From the NCBI RefSeq assembly GCF_033100135.1, contig NZ_CP136920.1, positions 2,723,001 through 2,787,000 of the forward strand: 64,000 nucleotides of DNA, read 5' to 3'. Below the pieces are notes generated by a model, which searched no databases, was not told the DNA's origin, and was given only the letters and a program-made list of their open reading frames with translations. Shown one piece after another: positions 1 through 9,400 of the stretch. Each line of letters begins with the position of its first letter. Positions within the stretch are counted from its first letter, which is position 1. The position numbers and the translations under genes are program-made. This DNA comes from Rubellicoccus peritrichatus. Its GTDB lineage: Bacteria > Verrucomicrobiota > Verrucomicrobiia > Opitutales > Cerasicoccaceae.

Positions 1-2592
1 GAATTCGCGAATAATGAATTCGTCAAGCATGAGACAATTTCTGGAAAGATCCTGGGCGGTTTGTTTCAAATCACTTTCTGCGAGGTCGATATATTCATCA
101 CGGAAGCCGAGAATGGCTGAGGGTTCGATGCCTATGAGTGGTGTCTCTTCTGTGATGAGTGGATGGAGTTTGCGAAGGTTGGAATTGGTGATTTGCTTGG
201 CTTTGCGTAACAAGCCTTTGGAGAGCCATGTGCGTGCGCTTTCGAGATGGTCGGGGATAATGACTTGATAGCCCAGTTTTTCGAGAAGTTGGATGGTCTT
301 CTGGCCTATCGTGACATCGTTGAAGTTGGTGAATTCGTCGCAGAAGAGGTAAACGCGTTTCTGAGTGTTTTTTTTCTCAATTTCAGGCCTTTGATGGAAC
401 CATTTGCTGAGTGTCGTTTTGTGCAGCATGGGGATGGATCGCTCGGGATGGAAGCCGGTCAGTCGATTGAGTGTTCGACGTATCCATTGGGTTCCGTATA
501 GTGCATTCCAGGCCCAGGGGGCGATCGAGGCCAGGCGATTGAGGAGGACAAAATTAGCGATCATGAGTGCGCGTAGCGGTGTGCCATTTGCGTCGTAATA
601 GTGCTGTAGGAATTCTGCCTTGAGCTTTGCGATATCAACGTTGGAGGGGCATTCGGATTTGCATCCTTTGCAGGAGAAGCAGAGGTCGAAGACGTCGTTG
701 ATCTCGTCGTTGTTAAATGGATTCTGGGGGTCGGTCGGGTACGTGAGTGCGTGGCGCAGGATGTTTGCGCGTGCTCGTGTGGTATCTTTCTCGTTGCGGG
801 TGACCATGTAGCTTGGGCACATGGTACCTCCGGCAAGGTGGCCTTTCCGGCAGTCTCCGGAGCCATTGCAGTTTTCAGCTGCCCGGAGGATGCCCTGATT
901 CTGGGAGAAGTCGAATATAGTGTCGTATTTTGGGTTTGGTTTGGTGGGGCCGTAGCGCAAGTCGATATCCATCGGTTTGGCATCGATGATCTTGCCAGGG
1001 TTTAAGATGTTCTTTGGGTCGAATACATTCTTGATCTGGCGCATGAGTGCAAAGCAATCTTCGCCGACCATGAAGGGGATGAACTCACCGCGTAGACGAC
1101 CGTCACCATGTTCGCCGCTGAGAGAGCCGTTGTATTTTTTGACCAGTGTAGCGACGTCCTCGGCGACAGCGCGGAATGTTCTGAGGCCTTCTTCGGTTTT
1201 GAGGTTAAAGAGAGGGCGCGTGTGTAATTCTCCAGAGCCGGCGTGTGCGTAGTAAACACATTCTTTTCCATGTTTTTCCTGTAAGATGTTGTCGAACTCG
1301 GCGATGTAATCTGCCAACTCAGCAACATCGACTGCGGTGTCTTCGCATACTTCACGTGGCTTGGCATCACCGGGAATGTTACTAACGAGCCCTTGGCCTG
1401 CGCGACGCAGTTCCCAGACTTTTTGCTCGTCTTCGCCTTTGAGCACTGGGAATGCATAACCGTAGCCGGCGGCCTTGATGTCTGCGACTACTTGCTTGAT
1501 TGTGGCATCGACTTCTTCTGGGTTGTCTTTGCGAATGTCGATAACGAGGATGGCGCCTGGATCGCCTTCGACGAAAAAACGATTCTTCCGCTGTTCTATA
1601 TTGCGTTTCGTTGCATCGAGTATGTGGCGGTCGAGGAGTTCGACACCGGAAGGTTGATGATTGAGTGCTGGAAGGACGGAACGCAGTGCCTGATCAATAT
1701 TTGAAAAGTGGGCGCAGAGTAGTGCACTATGCTTGGGGGGCAAGGGAACGCAGTTGAGCTCGAATTCTACGCCGAAGAAGAGGGTGCCTTCGGAACCGGC
1801 GATGAGTTTGCAAATATTGAATGGTTTATCTGATGCGGGGTCAAAGACATCCGCATCCATAAGCAGGTCGAGGGCGTACCCTGTATTGCGTCGTGGAATA
1901 CTGCGTTTTGGAAATTTTTTTGTAATGAGGGCTCGGATCGCTTCGTCACTTAGAAGTTTGCGGCATTTTTGGTAGATCGCTGCTTCGAGTGAATTGCCTT
2001 CACATTTTGCTGAGAATTCTGCTGGAGTCAGTGCTTTGAATGTGACTTCGGAGCCATCACTGAGGTAACCGCGGGCTGAGATGAGATGCTCACGTGTTGA
2101 GCGGTACATGAGCGAATTGGAACCACAGGAATTGTTGCCGACCATGCCTCCAATCATCGCGCGGTTGGCTGTGGAGGTTTCCGGACCAAAGAGCAATGCC
2201 TTGGGATGCAGGTAGTGATTGAGCTCGTTACGAACCACACCCGGCTGTACTTTTACGATACGTTTTTCTTCATCGACTGAGAGGATTTGGTTCAGGTGTT
2301 TTCCTGCATCAACGACTATACCGTCGCCGACTACCTGTCCGGCAAGGGAGGTGCCTGCTGCGCGGGGAATCAGACTGGTATTATAGGTGCCTGCGAATCG
2401 GATGAGTGCGGCAATGTCTGCTTCCGTTTTGGGAAATGCGACTGCGAGTGGCATTTCCTGATATTCAGAGGCATCAGTGGAGTAGAGCTTGCGCAGAGTG
2501 GAGCCGGTTTCCAGCTCGCCTTGAAATTCCTTTTTGAGTTGTGCGAGATTCTTGAGAACGGGAGAGGGAGCGTTGGGTGGCGGTATCGGCAT
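1..2592 (-). CDS. FAD-binding / 4Fe-4S oxidoreductase (GlcD-GlpC fusion, YdiJ-like), C-terminus cut by window edge
   Basis: The frame is open from the ATG at 2592 to base 1, giving 864 codons without a stop, so the C-terminus lies outside the window. About residues 50-100 form a PCMH-type FAD-binding start with RAAGTSLAGQ. Around 655-690 the reverse strand encodes LCFSCKGCKSECP, a CxxCxxC-x3-CP 4Fe-4S ligand set as in GlpC-type domains. This order (FAD_binding_4, FAD oxidase C-terminal, Fe-S domain) is typical of about 950-1020 residue proteins such as E. coli YdiJ, which oxidise D-2-hydroxyacids (D-2-hydroxyglutarate or D-lactate) and pass electrons onward. The substrate here cannot be told. 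It points the same way as the sugar-acid genes upstream but is separated from them by 186 bp, so it may have its own promoter; no Shine-Dalgarno precedes the start. In the cluster it could oxidise a hydroxyacid released by aldol cleavage (inference). Confidence 0.93.
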   Translation of the reverse strand, partial: MPIPPPNAPSPVLKNLAQLKKEFQGELETGSTLRKLYSTDASEYQEMPLAVAFPKTEADIAALIRFAGTYNTSLIPRAAGTSLAGQVVGDGIVVDAGKHLNQILSVDEEKRIVKVQPGVVRNELNHYLHPKALLFGPETSTANRAMIGGMVGNNSCGSNSLMYRSTREHLISARGYLSDGSEVTFKALTPAEFSAKCEGNSLEAAIYQKCRKLLSDEAIRALITKKFPKRSIPRRNTGYALDLLMDADVFDPASDKPFNICKLIAGSEGTLFFGVEFELNCVPLPPKHSALLCAHFSNIDQALRSVLPALNHQPSGVELLDRHILDATKRNIEQRKNRFFVEGDPGAILVIDIRKDNPEEVDATIKQVVADIKAAGYGYAFPVLKGEDEQKVWELRRAGQGLVSNIPGDAKPREVCEDTAVDVAELADYIAEFDNILQEKHGKECVYYAHAGSGELHTRPLFNLKTEEGLRTFRAVAEDVATLVKKYNGSLSGEHGDGRLRGEFIPFMVGEDCFALMRQIKNVFDPKNILNPGKIIDAKPMDIDLRYGPTKPNPKYDTIFDFSQNQGILRAAENCNGSGDCRKGHLAGGTMCPSYMVTRNEKDTTRARANILRHALTYPTDPQNPFNNDEINDVFDLCFSCKGCKSECPSNVDIAKLKAEFLQHYYDANGTPLRALMIANFVLLNRLASIAPWAWNALYGTQWIRRTLNRLTGFHPERSIPMLHKTTLSKWFHQRPEIEKKNTQKRVYLFCDEFTNFNDVTIGQKTIQLLEKLGYQVIIPDHLESARTWLSKGLLRKAKQITNSNLRKLHPLITEETPLIGIEPSAILGFRDEYIDLAESDLKQTAQDLSRNCLMLDEFIIREF

Positions 2593-2778
2593 TAGGAATC
2601 AAATTGTATCGTAGATGCTGAAAATGATTTTTGGTGCGGAATGCATTGTTGCTGTTTGCAATACTGCATATAAGTAAACGCCGATTCGATCTTATTGTGC
2701 GGTACGACTGGAGATACTCCGCATATGTTGTGTGCACGTGTGGCTACATTGCTCTTGCTCTCATGCTGATGTTTCAGC

Positions 2779-3498
2779 TCAGAAGTATCCGCCCCGGTCA
2801 TGGATTTCCTTGGCGCTCATACCTGCTTCCACCCATTCTTTAATCTCCTCTTCGTTGTTCTCGACTTTTTCCGCGCGCTCAAGAACTGCGACTGCGAGAT
2901 TTCGGGGGATGACGACGCCACCATCGATATCTGCGAGGATTATGTCTCCGGGTTTGATCACTATGTCGCCGATGAAGATAGGGACCTGAAAATCGACTAA
3001 TTTGGTGCGCGATAATGCGCCATTGCTGGTGCGATAGCGATACCAGATCGGGAAGCCTTGATCCAGGATATCCTTTGTGTCTCGAATACCACCATCGACG
3101 ATGGCTCCACGGCACCCGCGGTTTATTGCGGCGCGGGTCATGACACCACCCCAGTGCGATGCTTCGTCGTCGCCATTGGCGTTCCACAGGACGACGTGCC
3201 CTGGCTTGAGCTGATCAAGCATCTTTACGCGGACTTCCAGCTCGCCGCCCATCGTAGGGTCTTTGATTGCTTTTACGGTGAAGGCTTCGCCACAAACAAC
3301 CATGTCGTCACGCAGGGGCATAATGCCGGACGGCAGTGCTTGATTGGGAAGCAGCATTTCGCGTAGTACGTCATTGACTGCGCCGCTGTATAACTTTTCA
3401 AAGCGCTTGCAAAGATCTTCCAACGGAATGGACAATTCGACTTCCTCAACTGTGTCTCGCATCTGCTGAAGCTTATCCACATTCATTTTTTCGGACAT
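2779..3498 (-). CDS. RraA-family protein (HMG/CHA aldolase-like)
   Basis: This 239-residue protein has the RraA/dimethylmenaquinone-methyltransferase-like fold signature: a glycine pair at 117-118 (HWGGVM) followed by DGGIRD ending at Arg139-Asp140. In class II pyruvate aldolases of this family the Arg and Asp bind pyruvate and the metal. A family role is divalent-metal-dependent cleavage of 4-hydroxy-2-oxoacids or decarboxylation of oxaloacetate; other members (RraA) instead bind RNase E. The metabolic reading is favoured because the gene lies 26 bp after an SDR and downstream of an acid-sugar dehydratase, all on the minus strand. A 2-keto-3-deoxy acid split into pyruvate and an aldehyde is the probable reaction (inference). 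Length is slightly above the usual 160-230 because of a 35-residue N-terminal helical extension. Confidence 0.9.
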   Translation of the reverse strand: MSEKMNVDKLQQMRDTVEEVELSIPLEDLCKRFEKLYSGAVNDVLREMLLPNQALPSGIMPLRDDMVVCGEAFTVKAIKDPTMGGELEVRVKMLDQLKPGHVVLWNANGDDEASHWGGVMTRAAINRGCRGAIVDGGIRDTKDILDQGFPIWYRYRTSNGALSRTKLVDFQVPIFIGDIVIKPGDIILADIDGGVVIPRNLAVAVLERAEKVENNEEEIKEWVEAGMSAKEIHDRGGYF

Positions 3499-3524
3499 AA
3501 TAATATACTTTTTGGTGTGATTGT

Positions 3525-4286
3525 CTAAAGGCTCATGCCGCCATCGACATAAATGTTCTGACCTGTGAGATAGGAGGCTGCATTACTACAAAGAAGCAGT
3601 GCGGTTCCTGCGCAGTCCTCGGGTTTGCCGATACGGGCTGTTGGGATTTTGCTCAGGACGAGTTGCTTGTAGTTTTCGTCATCTAATCGGCTCAGTGAAC
3701 GCTCTGTTCCGATAACGCCCGGCGCCAAATTGTTTACGGTAATGCCATGGGGTGCCAGCTGTTTGGCCAGGTTGCGAACCATGCTGGTTTGAGCTGACTT
3801 CGTAGCGGCATAAACGAGCATGTCTGGATGCGGCTTGGCTTCCTGCACACTTCCGACTGTAAGGATCCGTCCCCATTGGCGTTTCTGCATTGCAGGGACG
3901 ACCAGCTGAATGAGTTCATAGGCGCAACGTAGGTTGGCATTTATCTGTTGGTGAAAATCTTCGCGGCTGCCTTTGAGCCAAGGCTTGGGTATTTGAATAG
4001 ATGCGTTGGAGACGAGAATATCCATATTGCCGAATGCGTCCGTTGTTGCATCAAAGAGGCATTGCGGGGCATCTTCATCTCCGAGGTCTTTGAGTATGGT
4101 CGTGCATTTGACATCGTAGCTACGAATCTCAGTGGCTACAGTATCAGCAAGTTGCTCACTGCTCGTTCCGTGGATGGCAACGTTGGCTCCGGCTTGAGCC
4201 AATGTGTGTGCAATTGCTCGGCCAATGCCTCGCGTCGATCCGGTTACCAATGCAGAGCGTCCGCTCAGGTTAAATAATTTCTGCAT
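3525..4286 (-). CDS. short-chain dehydrogenase/reductase (SDR)
   Basis: A classical SDR of 253 residues. The dinucleotide-binding TGSTRGIG motif is at residues 15-22, the catalytic Ser146 (TVGS) and the YxxxK pair Tyr159/Lys163 (YAATK) are all present, and the C-terminus ends in the usual GQNIYVDGG. It resembles gluconate 5-dehydrogenase and 3-oxoacyl-ACP reductase type enzymes. It lies between the dehydratase (24 bp upstream) and the RraA gene (26 bp downstream), so it probably oxidises or reduces a sugar-acid intermediate with NAD(P)H. A lipid role (FabG) is less likely in this context. The exact substrate is unknown. Confidence 0.93.
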   Translation of the reverse strand: MQKLFNLSGRSALVTGSTRGIGRAIAHTLAQAGANVAIHGTSSEQLADTVATEIRSYDVKCTTILKDLGDEDAPQCLFDATTDAFGNMDILVSNASIQIPKPWLKGSREDFHQQINANLRCAYELIQLVVPAMQKRQWGRILTVGSVQEAKPHPDMLVYAATKSAQTSMVRNLAKQLAPHGITVNNLAPGVIGTERSLSRLDDENYKQLVLSKIPTARIGKPEDCAGTALLLCSNAASYLTGQNIYVDGGMSL

Positions 4287-4309
4287 CTTTTATTATGCTG
4301 TGGAGTTGA

Positions 4310-5500
4310 TTAAAGTCCTCCGACGATAGGGAACCAGTCCGGGCGTTTCGGATCCTGATGGAAGCGTGCATAGTAATCGCCGCGTTTCTCATATTCCCGC
4401 TCATATTTATCCATCTTCTCCGGGTCGAGCTCGACGCCGAGTCCAGGGCCTGTGGGTACCTTTATAGCCCCATTTTCGTATTTCATGAGACCGCCGACTA
4501 TGATGTCATCGGTCAGGTAGTGATAGTGGGCATCACCTGCAAACGTCATTTCCGGAATGGTGGATGCTGTGTGGAGCATGGCGGCCAGCTCGATGCCGAA
4601 CTCAGCACCGCTGTGCATTGCGACGCCAAGTCCGAAGGTACGGCAGATTGCTGCTAAATCCTTCACGCCCTTTGGGCCTTCCCAGTAATGGATGTCAGTC
4701 AGAACGATGTCGATTGATCCGAGTTTGATCGCAGGCGCCAGATCATCGTAACGTGCAGGATACATGTTTGTGGCAACCGGTATCCGGACTTGTTTTCTGA
4801 CCTCGGCGTTACCGTTCAACCCCCAGGAGGGATCTTCGAAGTACTCAGGAGCGATTGCTTCCAGGCGGCGGCCGATCTTGACTGCCGTAGGGATTGACCA
4901 GACTCCGTTGGGGTCGATGCGTAAGCCGTAATCCGGTCCTAAACGTTCACGGCAAAGCTCAAGGACGCGCGCTTCTTCGCCAGGATCCATGACTCCGGCT
5001 TTCAGTTTCATTGATTGCACGCCAAGTGTCTCTGTGAGTTCTTCACACCAGTCCGCGAGATCCTCGGCGCAGGTATCGTCTTTTCCGTCCGGGCGATCAT
5101 AGCGCCAGAAAAGATAGGCTATCATTGGGATTTCAGGACGAACGCTACCGCCTAACAAGTCTGAGAGTGATAGGTTCATCGCTTTGCCCTGAATGTCCAG
5201 ACAGGCCATTTCGATGGCTGCATATAGGCGCGCATTGGACATGTAGTAAATGCTTCGCAATACCTTCAACTTGATCGTTTCCAGATGGAAAGGGCTCATG
5301 CCGATAATGCGAGGTTTGAGCTTCATGAGCGCAGCACGCTGGTCTCCTCCGCCAACTTCGCCTAGGCCCACGATGCCATCGTCTGTGACGAGCTCGAGGA
5401 TTGTCCGAAGAAAGTAGCCTGGGTGGACACCAGTATTATGGCGTAACTGACAGGTGAGAGGTATGGCGACAGTGCGCACTTTTAGGTCAACAATTTTCAT
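4310..5500 (-). CDS. enolase-superfamily dehydratase, glucarate dehydratase-like
   Basis: The 396-residue protein has an MLE-type N-terminal capping domain and a TIM barrel. The catalytic KxK pair is Lys165/Lys167 (KLKAG). Metal ligands read Asp196 (RIDPNG), Glu222 (FEDP) and Asn245 (ATNM). An Asn as third ligand is the hallmark of the glucarate dehydratase group rather than Asp/Glu as in other subgroups. The second catalytic base is His296 (MHSG) with Asp269 nearby (TDIHYW). Expected reaction: abstraction of the proton alpha to a sugar-acid carboxylate and beta-elimination of water to give a 2-keto-3-deoxy acid. It is the first gene of the leftward operon and is divergent from an IclR regulator 82 bp away. 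The start is the ATG on the reverse strand at 5500. The exact acid sugar is not determinable. Confidence 0.92.
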   Translation of the reverse strand: MKIVDLKVRTVAIPLTCQLRHNTGVHPGYFLRTILELVTDDGIVGLGEVGGGDQRAALMKLKPRIIGMSPFHLETIKLKVLRSIYYMSNARLYAAIEMACLDIQGKAMNLSLSDLLGGSVRPEIPMIAYLFWRYDRPDGKDDTCAEDLADWCEELTETLGVQSMKLKAGVMDPGEEARVLELCRERLGPDYGLRIDPNGVWSIPTAVKIGRRLEAIAPEYFEDPSWGLNGNAEVRKQVRIPVATNMYPARYDDLAPAIKLGSIDIVLTDIHYWEGPKGVKDLAAICRTFGLGVAMHSGAEFGIELAAMLHTASTIPEMTFAGDAHYHYLTDDIIVGGLMKYENGAIKVPTGPGLGVELDPEKMDKYEREYEKRGDYYARFHQDPKRPDWFPIVGGL

Positions 5501-5559
5501 ACAAGAGCATGATGTTCATATAATACAGGGTAGAAGGTCAATTTGTATTGATAAAATTA

Positions 5560-5575
5560 TTATCATATGTGATAA
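5560..5575. promoter_or_regulatory. inverted repeat in dehydratase/IclR divergent promoter
   Basis: TTATCA and TGATAA face each other across a 4-bp spacer, 8 bp before the IclR start and 60 bp before the dehydratase start. A dyad in the only intergenic gap shared by an IclR gene and a catabolic operon is a natural operator candidate. The region is AT-rich, so a chance dyad is possible. Confidence 0.4.
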
Positions 5576-5582
5576 CGGCGAA

Positions 5583-6320
5583 ATGGACTCATCTCAAACA
5601 ATTCCCGCCGTGCATAAAGCTATATCCGTGTTGCAGTACTTGGCTGATTGTGAGCGTGCTGTAAGCGTTAAGGAACTAGCATATTCATTGAACATTCCAT
5701 CTGCAAGCTGCTATCGCTTAGTGCGTACGCTGCTTGAGCATAATTGGGTGCGTGAGGTTCCTGAGGGAGGCTTGCGGATAGCCTTTGGGGTGGCACATGT
5801 CGCCAGGTCTTACTCGGAAGTGGAGGCTCTTGTGTCTGAGCTGGAGGTTCCAATTCGGCGATTGGCCAACGATTTGGGTATGTCTGTGAAGGTGAGTTTG
5901 CGAGAGGGTCATTATGCGACTACGGCTTTGCGTGCTGAACCTGCCAGGCCGAACGCAATTACCAGTCCAATTGGTTACCGTTTTCACCTGACAATTGGTT
6001 CGGCTGCAGCAGTCCTGTTGGCACAACTCAGTGATGAAGAGGTGGAGCTGATTTTACAAACCGCGCCTGATGAAGCATGGAAACGACAAGCGCGTGAAGA
6101 TGTTTGGTCGCGCATTCGAGATTGTCGAGTGAATGGTGTCTGTTGTGATTTGGGTCTGCAGCATCCGTCTATTTTTGCGATGTCTGTGCCGCTCAAGTTG
6201 TCCGATTTGCTGACAGTTGCACTGACTGCGGTTGGTTGGAAGGAGGATTTTGAGAGCCACAAGCGGGAAGTTATTACAAAGCATTTAACCTCAGTCGCTC
6301 TATCTTTGGGTGATTTATAA
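5583..6320 (+). CDS. IclR-family transcriptional regulator
   Basis: From the ATG at 5583 the product is 245 residues. An N-terminal winged helix-turn-helix (VHKAISVLQYLADCERAVSV, then ELAYSLNIPSASCYRLVRTL) is followed by the IclR effector-binding domain, with features such as the HLTIGSAAAVLLAQLS stretch that resembles the family's P-x3-S-A-x-G-k region. The frame is open upstream to 5454, but that would run into the divergent dehydratase gene and lacks a wHTH role, so 5583 is preferred. It most likely controls the divergent sugar-acid operon and possibly itself. The second domain is somewhat short (family usually 250-270 residues). Confidence 0.93.
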   Translation: MDSSQTIPAVHKAISVLQYLADCERAVSVKELAYSLNIPSASCYRLVRTLLEHNWVREVPEGGLRIAFGVAHVARSYSEVEALVSELEVPIRRLANDLGMSVKVSLREGHYATTALRAEPARPNAITSPIGYRFHLTIGSAAAVLLAQLSDEEVELILQTAPDEAWKRQAREDVWSRIRDCRVNGVCCDLGLQHPSIFAMSVPLKLSDLLTVALTAVGWKEDFESHKREVITKHLTSVALSLGDL

Positions 6321-6383
6321 CACTTTTCATTGCAGAGAAAAACAGACTGATTCGTCAGGGATTGAAAGACATCAGGATGCTAA

Positions 6384-6395
6384 CTTTATGTAAAG
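6384..6395. promoter_or_regulatory. candidate LacI-type operator upstream of secreted GH gene
   Basis: CTTTATGTAAAG, a 12-bp palindrome apart from its two central bases, lies 76 bp before the ATG at 6471. The identical 12 bases occur at 24090-24101 in front of the LacI-family gene. Even-length dyads with a defined centre are usual for LacI-family proteins. The shared word alone could be chance in 64 kb; the support comes from symmetry and position. Confidence 0.4.
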
Positions 6396-6470
6396 CAAAG
6401 CATGCCTTGTTCCTTGGGTTAGTTGAGATAGTATACCATTGATTAGGTTTCTATTATCAAGGTTTTTACT

Positions 6471-9400
6471 ATGCCGCATCATATTCATAACCCTGTTCTA
6501 ATTCTTGTATTTCTTGTTGTCTCATCATTCGGATTGCAGGCTCAAGAGTCTCCTATGGATATGCTGTATGCCGAGGATTTCGACGGCATAGTAGAGGATT
6601 GGGATTTCAAAGGCTCTGTTGAACTGGTAGAAGGTGATGCGTTTGCGGGGGAGAGCGTTTTACTACTGAGTAAAACTGAAGCAAACCTGCGTGAGGAAGT
6701 AGTGGCTACGGGCCCTCTATTTGATGTGTCTTCGGGAACTCTGGAGGTGACATTTGCAACTCGTTCGAATCTGGAATCCTGGGATAATTCCTATAATGGA
6801 ACCTTGTCATTGAGATTCTTTAACAAGGATGGAGAGCAGTTGAGTACTTATGAACTTGGGGCATGGTACCGGATGAATCCCTGGAACAAGGGTGTAGTTC
6901 AGGTCGCGGTTCCTGATGGGGCGGCCAAGGCCTGCCTCATTGCTTCGATCAATAAAGAGACTACCGGTGATTTTGGGGTTGATAATATCACTGTAAGCCG
7001 TGCTGAAGATTCGAATGACGATAACGGGCTGAGGCGTATGATGTTTACGATGAGTCAGCTTGGGCATCTGTTGTATCCGGAAGATGACCGGACGGCTGAA
7101 GTAGAGGTCTGGTCGACTGAACCGCTTTCTGACGAGCTCCGTGAGGCGATCTTCACAGTGAGTGACTATTGGGGAGCGGAGCAGAATCATCCGATTCATC
7201 TAGAGCTGGAGCCAGCTGGAGAGATCGAAGATCCGGGCTATTTTGTATACAAGACTACGGTTGATCTATCGGACGTGCCACTGGAGGTCGGGCGTTATTA
7301 TGAACTGCATGGTGAGATCGCTCCTGCTGGCCAGGAAGCATTTTCAAATTATACGGCATTTGCGATCTTGCCGGAGGCGACCACGAATCAGTATGAGCCT
7401 TCAGAAGTGCCGTTTACGAGCCGTACGTGGGATCAGCGAATTAAGGAAAGTCCCTTGCTGACTCATCGCCTTGGTATGCGAATATGTAATGTCTGGGGGC
7501 GTATGTGGGCTGATCCAGAGCGGGTACAAGCTATACAGATCGATGTAGTTAATGAACTTGGGATGGCTGTTTTAACGAGTGCGCCTTCTAAGTGGGTAGA
7601 GGACCGTGATTCTGACTGGGAGGAATTGCTTCAGAATGATGGGGCATTGATTCGACAGGGGGTTCGTAATTTCTTTGATAAATACGGTCACATTAAGCCA
7701 ATGATGGTGATTCTCGGGAATGAACCTCACAGTAAGGGCGATGATGTGAAGGTAGATGTTGAAGCCTATCGTATCGTGTATACTGAGATTAAAAAAATTG
7801 ATCCGTCCGTTTTAGTTGTTGGCACTTCGATTGGGCTCAATGAGGACTATTTCAAGGCAGGTTTCGGGGAGTGGTGTGATGTCTATAATTTTCATTCATA
7901 TGAGGATCCTGAGGGAGTCCGTGACATTGTGGAGAATGGATATCCCGCTATGTTTGAAAAATATGGCTTCCCCAAGCCTGTGTGGTCAACGGAACTGGGT
8001 ATGAATAGCCAGGGAATGGCTCGGCTGGCTGTCGCCGGTCTGCTTTACAAGAAGTTTGCTAATTTCTTTGCAGGAGGCGGGGCAAATGCATCGTGGTTTG
8101 GCCTTTTCTATCCGGACCCAAATGCAAGAATACATAACTCCTTTGCATCTGCTCACAACGTGTTCGATTGCCGATACAGCAAATATGCACCAAAGCTCGA
8201 TGCGATTGCATATTACAACGCAGTGAACGGAATCGGGATTAAGAAATTTGTGACTGATAAAGTATACGTGGATGGTGAACACCTTTTCCTTTTTCGTGAT
8301 GTGGATGGACGATCTCTCATCATCGCCTATAACGAGGAAGGCAGGCATGATGTATTTATTCCGATGCCCGATGTGTCTTCTGTGGATATTGTTCGTATTG
8401 ATGGGAGTCGGGATCAGTTGGATGCTCGTGGGAAGGGAATTTCCTTAACGATCGGTGAAGACCCGATTTTAATTTCATATGGCGATGGTCCAGGAGACCT
8501 CCCTGAGAAACTTGAAGTTGCACCCATTCGGTTTTCTGATTTGCCGGTTGAGTTGAATCGGCATATTAATAATCAAGTTGGTTTCACTCGGGACGGTATT
8601 GGAGATGAAACTATAGAACTCAAGTTGCCTCCGTTCTGGGAGGTCGAGCGGGCTGGCTCTGTGGGGCAACAAAGTGCGTTTGAGCAATTTTCGATACAGG
8701 TTCCTGCGGATAGCAGATTGCGTGAAGCGACTCTGGATGTCTTGATTTCCGGTGACGACCAAAACGGGCGCCCTATTGGATTGTTAACGGCTAGAATACC
8801 TGTGGTGGAAGAGTTATCGATAGAGCTGCTTCCGGTCCCTGCGGTTGAGCAGGATGAGCCAGGTGTTAAACTGGTCATTCAGAACAACAGCCTCAATTCC
8901 AAGGACTTGACTTGGAAGGTGGTTTTGGAGGGGGAACAAAGCCTGAAGGAGGGGAAGTATACGCGCATTTCTGATACTGATGCGCACTTCATGATGCCTG
9001 CTACGGGCTTTCTTAGTTTGCCTGCACGTGAGTCATCCGAGATATACCTGCCGATTGATAATACGGAACCTGTTGCGGTATATCATGTTAAGGCCACAGT
9101 CAGGGATCAGTCTGGAAATGTGATCTCGAGAAAGCGACCGGTTGCCGGTTTTATCCCGGTCTTTAAGCTTTGCAGTCCTCTGGTAATTGATGGAGTGCTT
9201 GATGAGGAAAAGTGGGATCAAGCGCCGGTAGAAGTTCTCGATAAGTCGGATTATTTCTTTGGATTTAAGGGAACCGATTCAGAAGCGCCTCGTTGGGAAG
9301 GTCCGGATGATTTGTCTGCATCGATTCGTTATCTATGGGATGATGATTATCTGTATATTGGTGTTGAAGTTACAGATGATGTGGCAGGAGAATTAAAACA

